A stretch of DNA of 64,000 nt, from positions 62,001-126,000 of the forward strand of contig CANQYD010000002.1 of NCBI GenBank assembly GCA_947627985.1. Direction: 5' to 3'. Position 1 is the first letter of the stretch, and every line of letters starts with the position of its first letter. Below, piece after piece: positions 46,984-56,926 of the stretch. Made by a program: the position numbers and the translations under genes. Below the pieces are notes generated by a model. That model made no database searches. It saw only the letters and a list, made by a program, of their open reading frames with translations, and was not told the DNA's origin. The DNA comes from an uncultured Clostridia bacterium (GTDB lineage: Bacteria; Bacillota; Clostridia; Oscillospirales; Ruminococcaceae).

Positions 46984-47931
46984 TTAATTCATAAACGGGA
47001 CCGACCCGCCCGCAGTCAAGCCGAATACCAAAATAAAGGAGATCACAAACATCACCCCAACCGCGGCTGCGACATATCCGAAAGATGTTCCGCCGGCGGA
47101 TTCGATCTTCTGAGATCTGCGGTAGACGTCGGGCTCGCTCGCCTTTATCTTATCGATGTCGGCTTTCGCCTTTTTATAATAGAACCAGTTGCCGAAGACG
47201 CCGCAGACGAGATACAGTACCCATGACAGGACGCTGCAGATGAGCGAGAGCATCATGAACGCCGAATTCGAGTAGAGCTGCGTAGGTACGGTGCCGGTCG
47301 CATAAGCCGTGAGATATTCGATCACCGACGGGATCGCGACGATCACGGAAGCAAGGAGCGCCACTATCCCCTGCGGGATCATCTTCCGATAGAAAAACCA
47401 TATCTGCGGGAAGAAGAACGCGGGTAGGCTGAAGCTCACCTTGCTGCCCGTCTTTGCGAATCTGAAAAATTTCGGGATGTAGTAATACGCCTTCGAGCCG
47501 ACGTATTTTGAATACTCGCCGACGGTGTTCGTATCGACCTCGTCGCTCTCGGAGACGGTCTTGACGTTGACCGTCGGGAAGGGCATGGACGCGGGGTTGA
47601 AATATGGCTGAGACGGGGTCTCGGGGACGGGTCGCTCGGGTCGGTCGCTCTGCAAAGACACTCCGCAGCCGGTGCAGAAAAATGCGCCGGGAGGGTTGTG
47701 AGAACCGCAGTTGGGGCAGACGTTATCTATAGTCTCGGCATGAGGAAGGACGACGGGCTCGGGATGCCACTCCCCGCCGCTCTCGTGCAGAAGGGTGTTT
47801 ATGCATTTTCCTTCCAGTTTATAGCATGCTTTATGGTATGGCGAGCCGCACTCGGGACAGACGACGATCTCATCGCCCTCTTTGAAAACATTCCGGCAGG
47901 AAGTGCAGGGCTGACCTTTGTATTCCGGCAT
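46984..47931 (-). CDS. Prokaryotic RING-finger/zinc-ribbon membrane protein (DUF2628-like)
   Basis: CTSCRNVFKEGDEIVVCPECGSPYHKACY, zinc ribbon CPNCGSHNPPGAFFCTGCG, TM segments. Confidence 0.7.
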   Translation of the reverse strand: MPEYKGQPCTSCRNVFKEGDEIVVCPECGSPYHKACYKLEGKCINTLLHESGGEWHPEPVVLPHAETIDNVCPNCGSHNPPGAFFCTGCGVSLQSDRPERPVPETPSQPYFNPASMPFPTVNVKTVSESDEVDTNTVGEYSKYVGSKAYYYIPKFFRFAKTGSKVSFSLPAFFFPQIWFFYRKMIPQGIVALLASVIVAIPSVIEYLTAYATGTVPTQLYSNSAFMMLSLICSVLSWVLYLVCGVFGNWFYYKKAKADIDKIKASEPDVYRRSQKIESAGGTSFGYVAAAVGVMFVISFILVFGLTAGGSVPFMN

Positions 47932-48059
47932 AGGTATACCTCCAATCTTTTGCGGGAAAAAGCCGCTTATTTTCAGTATAGCACATATTTTCTAAAATGC
48001 AAATGTTTTTTTGAATTTTCATGAGTTTTTCACGCTCTGACCCTCCTTTCAAATTTTTC

Positions 48060-48088
48060 TTTACTTTTTCCCAAGTCTGTGATATAAT
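48060..48088 (+). promoter_or_regulatory. Candidate lepA promoter
   Basis: TTTACT-17 nt-TATAAT. Confidence 0.65.
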
Positions 48089-48137
48089 ATCTTTAACCGT
48101 ACATTTCGGACGGGATTTTTGATTATCGGGTGAAAGC

Positions 48138-49940
48138 ATGGATCAGCAAAGTATCAGAAACTTCTGCATTATCGCGCATATAGATCACGGCAAGTCAACG
48201 CTCGCCGACAGAATTCTGGAGCTCACAGAAACCGTCGCCAAACGCGATATGGAGGAGCAGCTCCTCGACAACATGGACATCGAGCGCGAACGCGGGATCA
48301 CTATCAAGGCAAGAGCCGTCAGGCTTAAATACCACGCGGACGACGGGAAGGACTACATCTTCAACCTCATCGACACCCCCGGTCATGTCGATTTTAACTA
48401 CGAGGTCTCGCGGTCTTTGGCAGCCTGCGAGGGCGCTATATTGGTCGTCGACGCATCTCAGGGGATCGAGGCGCAGACCCTTGCGAATACCTATCTTGCG
48501 ATTGAGCATGATCTTGAGGTGATGCCGGTCATCAACAAGATCGACCTGCCGAGCGCCAACCCCGAGAACGTGATCTCGGAGATTGAGAACATCATCGGGC
48601 TGCCGGCTCAGGACGCGCCGAGAATATCCGCAAAACAGGGTATAAACATAAGAGAGGTCTTGGAGCGGATCATCACCGATATCCCGGCTCCTAGGGGAGA
48701 TGAAAACGCTCCCCTGAAGTGCCTCATCTTCGACAGCGTTTACGATTCTTATAAAGGCGTCATCATCTACGTCAGGGTAAAGGAAGGGACGCTTAAAGCC
48801 GGGGATCAGATCAAACTCATGGCGACGGGCGCCGTATTTCAGACCGTAGAAGTCGGGTTTATGGGCGCTACCGAGCTTATCCCGTCGGGGATTTTAAAAG
48901 CCGGAGAGGTGGGATATATCACCGCTTCCATCAAGAGCATTTCGGATACCAAGGTCGGCGACACCGTCACGAATGCGTTAAACCCATGCTCGGAGGCTCT
49001 TCCGGGGTACAGAAATGTTCAGTCGATGGTCTTTTCCGGTATTTATCCCGCGGACGGGGCTAAGTACGGAGATTTAAAGGACGCGCTCGAAAAATTGCAG
49101 CTCAACGACGCCTCTCTGACATTTGAGCCTGAGACGTCGGTCGCTCTCGGATTCGGGTTCAGATGCGGATTCTTAGGGCTTTTGCATATGGATATCATTC
49201 AGGAAAGATTAGAGAGAGAGTATAATCTTGATCTTATCACGACGGCGCCGTCGGTCATTTATAAGGTGACGTTGACGACCGGGGAGGTCAAATATATCGA
49301 TAATCCGACAAATTATCCCGACCCGTCGCTTATTCAGTCGGCTGAGGAGCCGATCATCAACGCCCACATATTCACGCCGTCGGAATTCGTAGGAAACGTC
49401 ATGGAGCTCTGTCAGGAGCGAAGAGGGACGTTTAAGGATATGAAATATATCGACGACACGAGGGTGGATATACACTACGAGCTGCCGCTGAACGAGGTCA
49501 TCTACGACTTCTTCGACACCTTAAAATCCCGCACGAGGGGCTATGCTTCATACGACTACGAGATGCTCGGATATGCGCCTTCAAAGCTTGTTAAGCTCGA
49601 TCTTTTATTAAACGGCGAGATCGTCGACGCGCTAAGTTTTATAGTTCACGCTGATCGTGCATATAACCGCGCAAGGAGATTATGCGAGAAGCTTAAAGAA
49701 AATATCCCGAGGCAGCTCTTTGAAGTGCCGATTCAAGCCGCAATCGGCGGGAAGATCATCGCGAGGGAGACCGTCAAGGCGTACAGAAAAGACGTTTTGG
49801 CGAAATGCTACGGCGGCGACGTCACAAGAAAGAAAAAACTTCTTGAAAAGCAAAAAGAGGGCAAGAAGCGCATGCGCCAGCTTGGGACCGTAGAGGTGCC
49901 GCAGGAGGCGTTCATGAGCGTTCTAAAGCTCGATTCATAG
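48138..49940 (+). CDS. lepA: Elongation factor 4
   Basis: [37 protein letters not shown]. Confidence 0.98.
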   Translation: MDQQSIRNFCIIAHIDHGKSTLADRILELTETVAKRDMEEQLLDNMDIERERGITIKARAVRLKYHADDGKDYIFNLIDTPGHVDFNYEVSRSLAACEGAILVVDASQGIEAQTLANTYLAIEHDLEVMPVINKIDLPSANPENVISEIENIIGLPAQDAPRISAKQGINIREVLERIITDIPAPRGDENAPLKCLIFDSVYDSYKGVIIYVRVKEGTLKAGDQIKLMATGAVFQTVEVGFMGATELIPSGILKAGEVGYITASIKSISDTKVGDTVTNALNPCSEALPGYRNVQSMVFSGIYPADGAKYGDLKDALEKLQLNDASLTFEPETSVALGFGFRCGFLGLLHMDIIQERLEREYNLDLITTAPSVIYKVTLTTGEVKYIDNPTNYPDPSLIQSAEEPIINAHIFTPSEFVGNVMELCQERRGTFKDMKYIDDTRVDIHYELPLNEVIYDFFDTLKSRTRGYASYDYEMLGYAPSKLVKLDLLLNGEIVDALSFIVHADRAYNRARRLCEKLKENIPRQLFEVPIQAAIGGKIIARETVKAYRKDVLAKCYGGDVTRKKKLLEKQKEGKKRMRQLGTVEVPQEAFMSVLKLDS

Positions 49941-49949
49941 GAGGTAAAA

Positions 49950-50774
49950 ATGAAAAAACTGCTATCAAACAAGTGGCTGCAATTCGGCGTGTCTTTTCTG
50001 AATTTTGCATATCTTGCGCTCATCGGGATTTTGGCATACTGGACGTTTCTGTATGAGATAAGGTTCAGAAGCGAGCGCGCCTTCGGGATCATCTACATTA
50101 TAATAAGCGTGCTTTTCCTGATCTTAATGCTCTACACAAGAAAGCGGCTGCCGACGAGGGTGATCTCGATGCTGCTTTTGTTCCCGGTCTTTTTGCTGAT
50201 CCTCTTTAACTTTTCAAGACCGATGATCTTCGTGCCTCCGCTGATAGTCGGGGTAGTGCTCTTCTTTGCCTGCGGCTGCGGGGAGTCGACGAAGGTCATC
50301 ATGGGGACGATATATATTCTGATGTACGTTGTAGGTATCGTTGTGTTCATGATCGCCTGCACGCTTTTCGGGGGTTCGAGCGTTGAGACGAAGCTTGATT
50401 CATCGGCGCCGCCGGAGATCCTCGAAAATTACGACGCCGCGAAGATCGACAATCTGAACGCGATGAGCGTCTCCCCCGACGGGAAATACCGCTACTATAT
50501 CGTTGACGTCAAGGACAACTCGAGAGGCAAGGTCATGATCGTCGTCGAGCCGAACGATTTAGACCGGCAGTACAGATACTTCACGCTTGTTGAGGTCGGG
50601 TACACTCTCAGGGTCGCGATCCATTCGACGAGCGGCGTGACGCCGGATATCAAGTGGGTCGGCAACGACGCCATCAGTTACAGCTTCGGCAACGGAGAGT
50701 GGAAAACGTCCACCGTGTCGCAGATGTTTGAGGCGATGGAGAAGAATTATTTGAGGTTCTTGAATATTGGGTGA
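49950..50774 (+). CDS. Hypothetical multi-pass membrane protein
   Basis: GGAGG RBS, four to five hydrophobic segments then soluble domain. Confidence 0.7.
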   Translation: MKKLLSNKWLQFGVSFLNFAYLALIGILAYWTFLYEIRFRSERAFGIIYIIISVLFLILMLYTRKRLPTRVISMLLLFPVFLLILFNFSRPMIFVPPLIVGVVLFFACGCGESTKVIMGTIYILMYVVGIVVFMIACTLFGGSSVETKLDSSAPPEILENYDAAKIDNLNAMSVSPDGKYRYYIVDVKDNSRGKVMIVVEPNDLDRQYRYFTLVEVGYTLRVAIHSTSGVTPDIKWVGNDAISYSFGNGEWKTSTVSQMFEAMEKNYLRFLNIG

Positions 50775-50783
50775 TATATAAGG

Positions 50784-50810
50784 AGAAGCCCCGGGCGGGG
50801 CTTCTTTTTT
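50784..50810 (+). terminator. Rho-independent terminator
   Basis: AGAAGCCCC-gggc-GGGGCTTCT followed by T6. Confidence 0.9.
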
Positions 50811-50851
50811 GGGGGTGAGGGGGGCGCCTTGCTTCGCGTGGGAAAATGTGT

Positions 50852-51450
50852 GGGGGAACCCTTTTGGAAAAAGGGTTACCCCCACTCCCCTTTCCTAAAT
50901 TTCACCCTCACCCCCAGCCCCCTCTCCATGAATGGAGAGGGGGTATGCCTCGCTTCGCTCGGCTGTGGGGCACCCCTGCGGGGTTCCCGCATGCCCCTCC
51001 GGCTTTCTCGAACCAGCCTTGTAAAAAGCTTTACTTCACATCTCGTCCAACATATTAGTTATGATGGGGACTCCCTGTGCCATGACTTTTTATTCCCTGC
51101 CCTGCCCGACCCTTTGGCAAAAGGTATTCGCAAATTTTCATGGAAAATTTGCTCATGCTATTTTAAGCCCCCTCCCCAACCCCTCCCCGGCGGGGAGGGG
51201 CTTTTCGAGCCTCGCTTCGCTCGGCTCCGGGCGACTTCGTCGCCGGTTTTTTGTTGGGGGAACCCCCGGCGAGGGTTCCCCCGATGAAAACAGTCCACCG
51301 GACTGTTTTCATTTCCCCTTCCTGCGCTATTTGAACGATAAAAGCCCGAATATGTCCGCAAACGGACATATTCGGGCTTGGAGATTTCGCCCGTTGCGAC
51401 GGGCGACTCGGGGGCTCTGCCCCCGAGACCCCCGCAGCCTTGAAAGGCTG
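50852..51450. repeat. Hairpin-dense noncoding island (more than 10 perfect or near-perfect inverted repeats)
   Basis: See individual hairpins in findings, e.g. 51130-51152, 51180-51200, 51284-51312, 51342-51379, 51407-51427. Confidence 0.93.
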
Positions 51451-51500
51451 GCGAACTTTTTGCCTTGTCCATTAGAAAGCTAAGTTCAGAATTATCCCCA

Positions 51501-53009
51501 CTATCTCCCCAAAATCTTATCCCGGAGTATCGAATTAAATACCGTCTTCCGCTCCTCCTCCGGCTTCGCGCCGTCGGACGTAAATCTCATCTCCGTCGGG
51601 GTGGCGTCGCTGAAGGGGGTCCATGTCGGGAGGGTGAATCCGCAAATATCCTTGCCGTTCGGGTCGCCGGTTTTTACGAAATTGCAGAGATAATCGCTCA
51701 TCTGCCTCGCAAGATCGTAATGCCTGCCGGTGAACGGTCTCCAGCACTTCGCCAGCGTCTCAAACCAGAACCAGAGGTCGACCGAATGGAAGGTCCCGGG
51801 GTCGTCCCAGCCCGGAATATCCGTCTCAAAGCGGTAATAATATCCCCGCCTGCCCTGCTTTGAGATCTCGTTGAAGAGCGCCTTGCAGGTCTGCTCGATG
51901 CCCGATGTTACGGCGCTTCTGCCGCTTTGGCTGAATTTTGCTTCGGGTTGATTCAGCAGCTCCCCTGCCCTGTCGCCGAAAATTTTTTCGACCGCGGATC
52001 TATATTCCTCCTCGGAATTTGCCGCAATAAAGCTCGGGAACTCGTCTTCGGTATTTCCCGCCATTATGACCGCGTCAACGCAGTTGCCCGCCAAAATCTG
52101 CTTAAACGGCTCGCCCGTCGAGAAAACATTGTCCTGAACCGTGAAAAATCTCGGATGGGTCGAAACATATTCGTTATACTTTTGAAGGACCGTTTTGGCG
52201 TCGATATTTCTCGCTTCGGATATTGAATTCACGCCCAAAGTTTTTATGAATTCCGAGCCCGCGTTTTCCGCGCGTTCGAGGGTATTAGGCGTGCCGATTC
52301 CGCCCGGCATGTAGGGGCTTTTGATCATGCCGGACATCACTATCGCCCGCTTGAAAAGTCCCTTATTTTCCTTGCATGCAAGCTGGCTCATGACGCTTCC
52401 GCCGCCGGCTGACTGTCCGCCGATCGTGACCTCATCGGGGTTGCCGCCGAATGCCGAGATATTGCGGTTTACCCATCTAAGACCCGCCTGCTGGTCGAGA
52501 GATCCGAAGTTTGTCGGGGCGTCGGGCTGATCTTTAGTGAGCTCCGGGTGAGCCATGAATCCGAAGACGTTTAAGCGGTAGTTGACCGTCACGACGACGA
52601 TCCCGCGGCGGGCTATCCTCTCGCCGTCGAACTCCATCTCGGCGGGATATCCCCACTGCAATCCGCCGCCGAAGAACCAGACATAGACCGGTAGCTTCTC
52701 GTCTGCGGATTTTGCCGGCGTCCAGACGTTGAGATATAGGCAGTCCTCGCCCATCGCGATCTCGGGATCGACGTGCCACTCGCGGCAGTAGATGTCGGTG
52801 CCGAGCCCGGGGGTGTCCTGCATCGAGATAGGCGCAAAGCGGAAGCAATCGCGGACGCCTTCCCAATTTTCGGCGGGCTGAGGGGCTCTCCAGCGGTTTT
52901 CTCCCACAGGCGGGGCTGCGAAGGGAATGCCCTTGAATGCCGTGATCCTCGGGTCTGCGGCTTCTATTCCCCTGACCCAGCCGTTTTCGGTTTTTGCGGT
53001 TCTTAACAT
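51501..53009 (-). CDS. Type-B carboxylesterase / lipase family protein
   Basis: GIPFAAPPVGENRWRAPQP, EDCLYLNVWTP, GGQSAGGGSV. Confidence 0.95.
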   Translation of the reverse strand: MLRTAKTENGWVRGIEAADPRITAFKGIPFAAPPVGENRWRAPQPAENWEGVRDCFRFAPISMQDTPGLGTDIYCREWHVDPEIAMGEDCLYLNVWTPAKSADEKLPVYVWFFGGGLQWGYPAEMEFDGERIARRGIVVVTVNYRLNVFGFMAHPELTKDQPDAPTNFGSLDQQAGLRWVNRNISAFGGNPDEVTIGGQSAGGGSVMSQLACKENKGLFKRAIVMSGMIKSPYMPGGIGTPNTLERAENAGSEFIKTLGVNSISEARNIDAKTVLQKYNEYVSTHPRFFTVQDNVFSTGEPFKQILAGNCVDAVIMAGNTEDEFPSFIAANSEEEYRSAVEKIFGDRAGELLNQPEAKFSQSGRSAVTSGIEQTCKALFNEISKQGRRGYYYRFETDIPGWDDPGTFHSVDLWFWFETLAKCWRPFTGRHYDLARQMSDYLCNFVKTGDPNGKDICGFTLPTWTPFSDATPTEMRFTSDGAKPEEERKTVFNSILRDKILGR

Positions 53010-53032
53010 GTAAATTCCTCCTTTAATGGATT

Positions 53033-54433
53033 TTATTTGTAAAGTGTAAAGGATTTAAGCTGAGGATTTCCCCCGCCCTTATATTCAAGATAGATCGCGT
53101 GAACGCCGTCGGGGATCGTGATATCGGATTTGAACTCGGTCCAGATGTTGGCGCTGATGACTTTTATCGAGCCTAGCGGATCGCCGTCCCAAGCGGTTTT
53201 AACGATAAATTCGCCGCCGCAGTAGCCTCTTACCGTGACCCCGACTTTATGAATCCCGCGGCAGTCAAAATATTTAAAACCGGCTGTCACGGAGTCAAAG
53301 ATATTAGTTAAATAGCCTACATTTTCATCGCCGTCGCCGCCGTCCTGAACGACCTTCGGATTTGCGGGATTTCCGGTCATGTGGGTCTCGTTTTTGTTAA
53401 AGAGGTTGCAGCAGAGATACGCCGGATACTCCCCTTCGCCCGCAAGAGGTCCGCCGTTTAAGCCGCAGGATGTGATCTCGACCTGCGGGATCACGGGTCC
53501 CGGGAGTATCGATATCTTCTCGGCGCAGCCCTGCCGGGAGTACCATGTGCCGTTGGTGTGGCGGTGGTAGAAGATGTACCATTCGCCGTTTATCTCGACA
53601 ATTGAGCCGTGGTTGTTGGCGCCGTATGCCATAGGCTTTGAGGCGGGTTTATATGTATCGATCCCCAGATCGCAGTTTGAGACGATCACCCCGCCGTATT
53701 CAAAGCCCTTTCTCGGCTCTTTTGATACGGCGTAGCAGAGCTCATGCATGACCTGCGAAGAGTAGATAAAGACGTAGCTGCCGCCGATCTTTCTTATCGA
53801 CGGGGCTTCAAAAAAGGCGTGACCTTCGTAGCCGGTGCCTAAGGAGTACATACACCCCGGCGCTATTATCACCGGCTCCTCGATGACCGTCAGCATGTCG
53901 GGACCCAAGACCGTAGCCTGAACTCCGGTGCGGGATTTGTCTCCCAGACCGCAAAAGCCGGTGTAGAGATAAGTCCTGTCCCCTTCCGTCAGAACGCCGG
54001 GGTCAAACTGCGGCTCGTCGCCCGCTCTCTCGCCGAGACGGGTGCCGTCGGGGTAGTGGACGTATCCGTAAAATTCATACTTCCCTGCCGGGCTGTCGCA
54101 GACGGCTACCGATACCACCGAGACCTTGTCGAGGACGTAGTATAAATAGTATCTGCCGTCGGGTCCTACGGTGACGTCGGGCGCATAGAGGCACATTCTG
54201 CCGTCGGGGTTTAAGGGATCGGAGGTCTTGGGGTAGATCACCCCTTCATAGCGCCAGCTTCCGAGATCGTCGACGGGAGCCGACCAGCATACATAATCCC
54301 CGAGACAGAATACCCAGCCGTTTGAGAGATCGTGGGAGCCGTAGACGTAGACCCTGTCGCCGAAGACGTAGGGCTCGCCGTCGGGAATGTACTCCCAGGA
54401 TGGGAGATAGGGATTGAAGGCTTGTTTTTTCAT
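53033..54433 (-). CDS. Glycoside hydrolase family 43 protein with C-terminal carbohydrate-binding-like domain
   Basis: NPYLPSWEYIPDGEPYVFGDRVYVYGSHD, YAPDVTVGPDGRYYLYY, EAPSIRKIGG. Confidence 0.9.
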   Translation of the reverse strand: MKKQAFNPYLPSWEYIPDGEPYVFGDRVYVYGSHDLSNGWVFCLGDYVCWSAPVDDLGSWRYEGVIYPKTSDPLNPDGRMCLYAPDVTVGPDGRYYLYYVLDKVSVVSVAVCDSPAGKYEFYGYVHYPDGTRLGERAGDEPQFDPGVLTEGDRTYLYTGFCGLGDKSRTGVQATVLGPDMLTVIEEPVIIAPGCMYSLGTGYEGHAFFEAPSIRKIGGSYVFIYSSQVMHELCYAVSKEPRKGFEYGGVIVSNCDLGIDTYKPASKPMAYGANNHGSIVEINGEWYIFYHRHTNGTWYSRQGCAEKISILPGPVIPQVEITSCGLNGGPLAGEGEYPAYLCCNLFNKNETHMTGNPANPKVVQDGGDGDENVGYLTNIFDSVTAGFKYFDCRGIHKVGVTVRGYCGGEFIVKTAWDGDPLGSIKVISANIWTEFKSDITIPDGVHAIYLEYKGGGNPQLKSFTLYK

Positions 54434-56793
54434 GATTTGTCCCCTTTCTGATATTTTACGCGGTATTTTCCGCCGTCACAGCCGTGGATAATTTCTTGAT
54501 TTATCTCTCCCGCAGCTTCTATATAGGTAAATTTTGTTAAGCGGTACTCCCCTTTTTCGTAGCCGCAGCCGTCGCCCGAATCCTCATAGAGAATATATTC
54601 TCCGTCGGCTCCGGGGAAGATTTTTAAGATGATGTCATCGCCCTGCTCTTCGGTGGATAGCGCGGGTTCTGAGGTCGGGATTATCGCGCCCGCCTTTACA
54701 AATACCGGGATTTTGCCGATGGGTGATCTGATATCAGCCCAACCGGGGCTGTAGTGATCTCCCGATTCAAAATCATACCAGCCTCCCGGAGTTTCGGGAA
54801 GATATACGCGGCGCACAGGGTCTTTGCCGAGCTTTTGAGAGTTTACGCCGTAATAATACGGTTCATGAACTGGGCAGACCATCATCGAGCCGCAGAATAT
54901 ATACTGATCTTTTAGGGCTCTGGCTGTCGGGTCGTCGGGGTAATAAAACGCGGGGTGCTCGATCATCGACTCCCCTAAAATGCTGCACTTTCCGGCGGAG
55001 GAGTAGATAAGGGGCAAGAGAGCGTAGCGAAGCTTATTTGCCGATATGATCGCGTCATAGAAGGGAATGTCGGCGTTTTCGCAGAGGTATAATTCCCGCC
55101 TGAAATCCGTGCCGTGACCTCTGAAGATCGGAAGAAAAGCACCCCACTGATACCACCTTGTGAAGAGTTCGCGGTATCCTAAATCCTCAAAGCCGCCGTC
55201 GTAGTCGCCTCGCCAGAACCATTCCGCACCGTTTTTGACAAAGAATCCGCCGATGTCCGTCGTCCAGTAGGGGTGACCCGAGGCGCAGAAGTTTATGCCG
55301 GCTGAAATCTGCTTCGTGAGGGTGTCCCACGAGGCTGCCGTGTCCCCCGACCAAAGGATAGTGCCGAGGCTCTGACTTCCCGCGCCCGCGCTTCTTGTGA
55401 GGTTCAGGACGCGTTTTTCGGGATAATTCTGCCGCAGACCTTCATAGACCCCGAGGGCGTGGTAGTAGCCGTAGAGGTTGGTCTTTTCGGCGGGAAGATG
55501 ATTCTCGGTGAATGAGATATAGTCCCCGAAAAGCCTTGCGGGATCGGGTCGCTCAAGGCGGTTCCACTCGGGTGTGAAGGGTTCGCTGTTGTCGCACCAA
55601 AAGCCGTCGGCGATGTCGGTAAGCTGCCTTTGAAGCTGCGCCCAATACATCTTCCTGCCCTCCTCGGACAGTGCGTTGTAGACGTTCTGACCCGGGAGCA
55701 TGAGGGAAGCTTCGGTGAATTCGCTGTAGTCGGGGGTGCCGGGGTCGGAGTTTGCCCAGATGGAGATTACAAAGTGCGCGTGGTTGTCATGCAGCTTTTT
55801 TATCATCTTCTCGGGAGTCGGGAAGCGGGATTTATCGAGCGTTTTCTGACCCCACATTCCGTCCTGCCATGAACACCAGTCGAGGACGACGCAGTCAAGT
55901 CCGATTCCGCGGGCGCGGTAATTATCCGAAATATTTAAAATTTCCTCCTCGGTCTCATACCTCTCCTGCGACTGCCAGTAGCCGAATGCCCAGCGGGGAA
56001 GCATCGACGCCGAGCCGGTGAGCTGCCGATATCCCTTCACCGCGTTTCCCATGCTCCCGCCGTTTATGAAGTAGATATCGATCTGCGGGACTGCTTCAAA
56101 GTAGAGCCTTGCTTCGCCGTCTGTGTCGGAAAAGATGAAGGGGCTGCCGACATTTGCCAAAATTCCCCAGCCGAGACTTGAGACCGCAAAGGGTATCGCG
56201 ATTTTTCGGTTCGCCTGATGACCGTAGACCGTCTTGCCCCGAAGGTCGCAGAAGCCGTCCTCATGCTGTCCGAAGCCGTAGACCGATTCGCCCTCAGAGA
56301 GCCTGAAATTTAAGGTTGCGTGGAAACTCACGCCGTCCTCGATCCTCTGAGACTCCTTCATCACGAGCTTCTCCCCGTCGGCTGTAGATATCTTCTCGGT
56401 TTTGCCGGACAGGGTTTTGTAGACCGTGAACCGCTCGAGGACTCGGCTGTCTTTTTCGGCTTCGTTAAGGAGAATTTTGCCGTCTTTATCAAGCCATCTT
56501 AATGAGCCCGTTTGAAGATTTATTTCGGCGGTGAGATTTTTTAAATTAAGTTTTAAAACGCCGTCCGATGCGGTGTAATCCCAATCTTCAAAAGCGGGAG
56601 GATCGGGTATGCCGTCATAATCGGAGGGCAAAATATCGCTGCCCAAAGTCTCGCGGAGGCGGATAATGCCGTCCGAGACGGGTGAGAGGCAGATCAGGGA
56701 ATGATCCGACTTCAAATACAGCGAGCCGGATTTTCTGACGATTTCTGTGATGACTTTTGAGGGAGCCTTTCGGGCATAGAGCATATTCAACAC
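54430..56793 (-). CDS. Glycoside hydrolase family 31 (alpha-xylosidase/alpha-glucosidase-like)
   Basis: WAFGYWQSQERY, CVVLDWCSWQDGMWG, FWCDNSEP, WSGDTAASWDTL. Confidence 0.93.
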   Translation of the reverse strand: MLNMLYARKAPSKVITEIVRKSGSLYLKSDHSLICLSPVSDGIIRLRETLGSDILPSDYDGIPDPPAFEDWDYTASDGVLKLNLKNLTAEINLQTGSLRWLDKDGKILLNEAEKDSRVLERFTVYKTLSGKTEKISTADGEKLVMKESQRIEDGVSFHATLNFRLSEGESVYGFGQHEDGFCDLRGKTVYGHQANRKIAIPFAVSSLGWGILANVGSPFIFSDTDGEARLYFEAVPQIDIYFINGGSMGNAVKGYRQLTGSASMLPRWAFGYWQSQERYETEEEILNISDNYRARGIGLDCVVLDWCSWQDGMWGQKTLDKSRFPTPEKMIKKLHDNHAHFVISIWANSDPGTPDYSEFTEASLMLPGQNVYNALSEEGRKMYWAQLQRQLTDIADGFWCDNSEPFTPEWNRLERPDPARLFGDYISFTENHLPAEKTNLYGYYHALGVYEGLRQNYPEKRVLNLTRSAGAGSQSLGTILWSGDTAASWDTLTKQISAGINFCASGHPYWTTDIGGFFVKNGAEWFWRGDYDGGFEDLGYRELFTRWYQWGAFLPIFRGHGTDFRRELYLCENADIPFYDAIISANKLRYALLPLIYSSAGKCSILGESMIEHPAFYYPDDPTARALKDQYIFCGSMMVCPVHEPYYYGVNSQKLGKDPVRRVYLPETPGGWYDFESGDHYSPGWADIRSPIGKIPVFVKAGAIIPTSEPALSTEEQGDDIILKIFPGADGEYILYEDSGDGCGYEKGEYRLTKFTYIEAAGEINQEIIHGCDGGKYRVKYQKGDKS

Positions 56794-56889
56794 CTCTTAA
56801 AATAGCGGTTAATTTCATCATACCGCAAATGCGAAAAATTGACAATGATATTTCGGCGGATAATGATTGATTTATTATCATATAAAAAT

Positions 56890-56915
56890 CGGGGTGCGGA
56901 AAAATCCGTACCCCG
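56890..56915 (-). terminator. Terminator downstream of ABC exporter operon
   Basis: CGGGGTGCGGA-aaaa-TCCGTACCCCG with T tract on the minus strand. Confidence 0.8.
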
Positions 56916-56926
56916 AAAATTTTGGG

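Noticed and set aside
50784-50810. Considered as part of the hairpin island
   Set aside because: Has a classic T6 tail directly after the upstream gene, so best explained as an ordinary terminator.
50829-51483. Overlapping plus and minus ORFs (152, 140, 104, 70, 68 aa) in the hairpin island
   Set aside because: Products are low-complexity translations of inverted repeats (e.g. LRRATRGLCPRDPRS); multiple frames open because of repeat composition, not coding.
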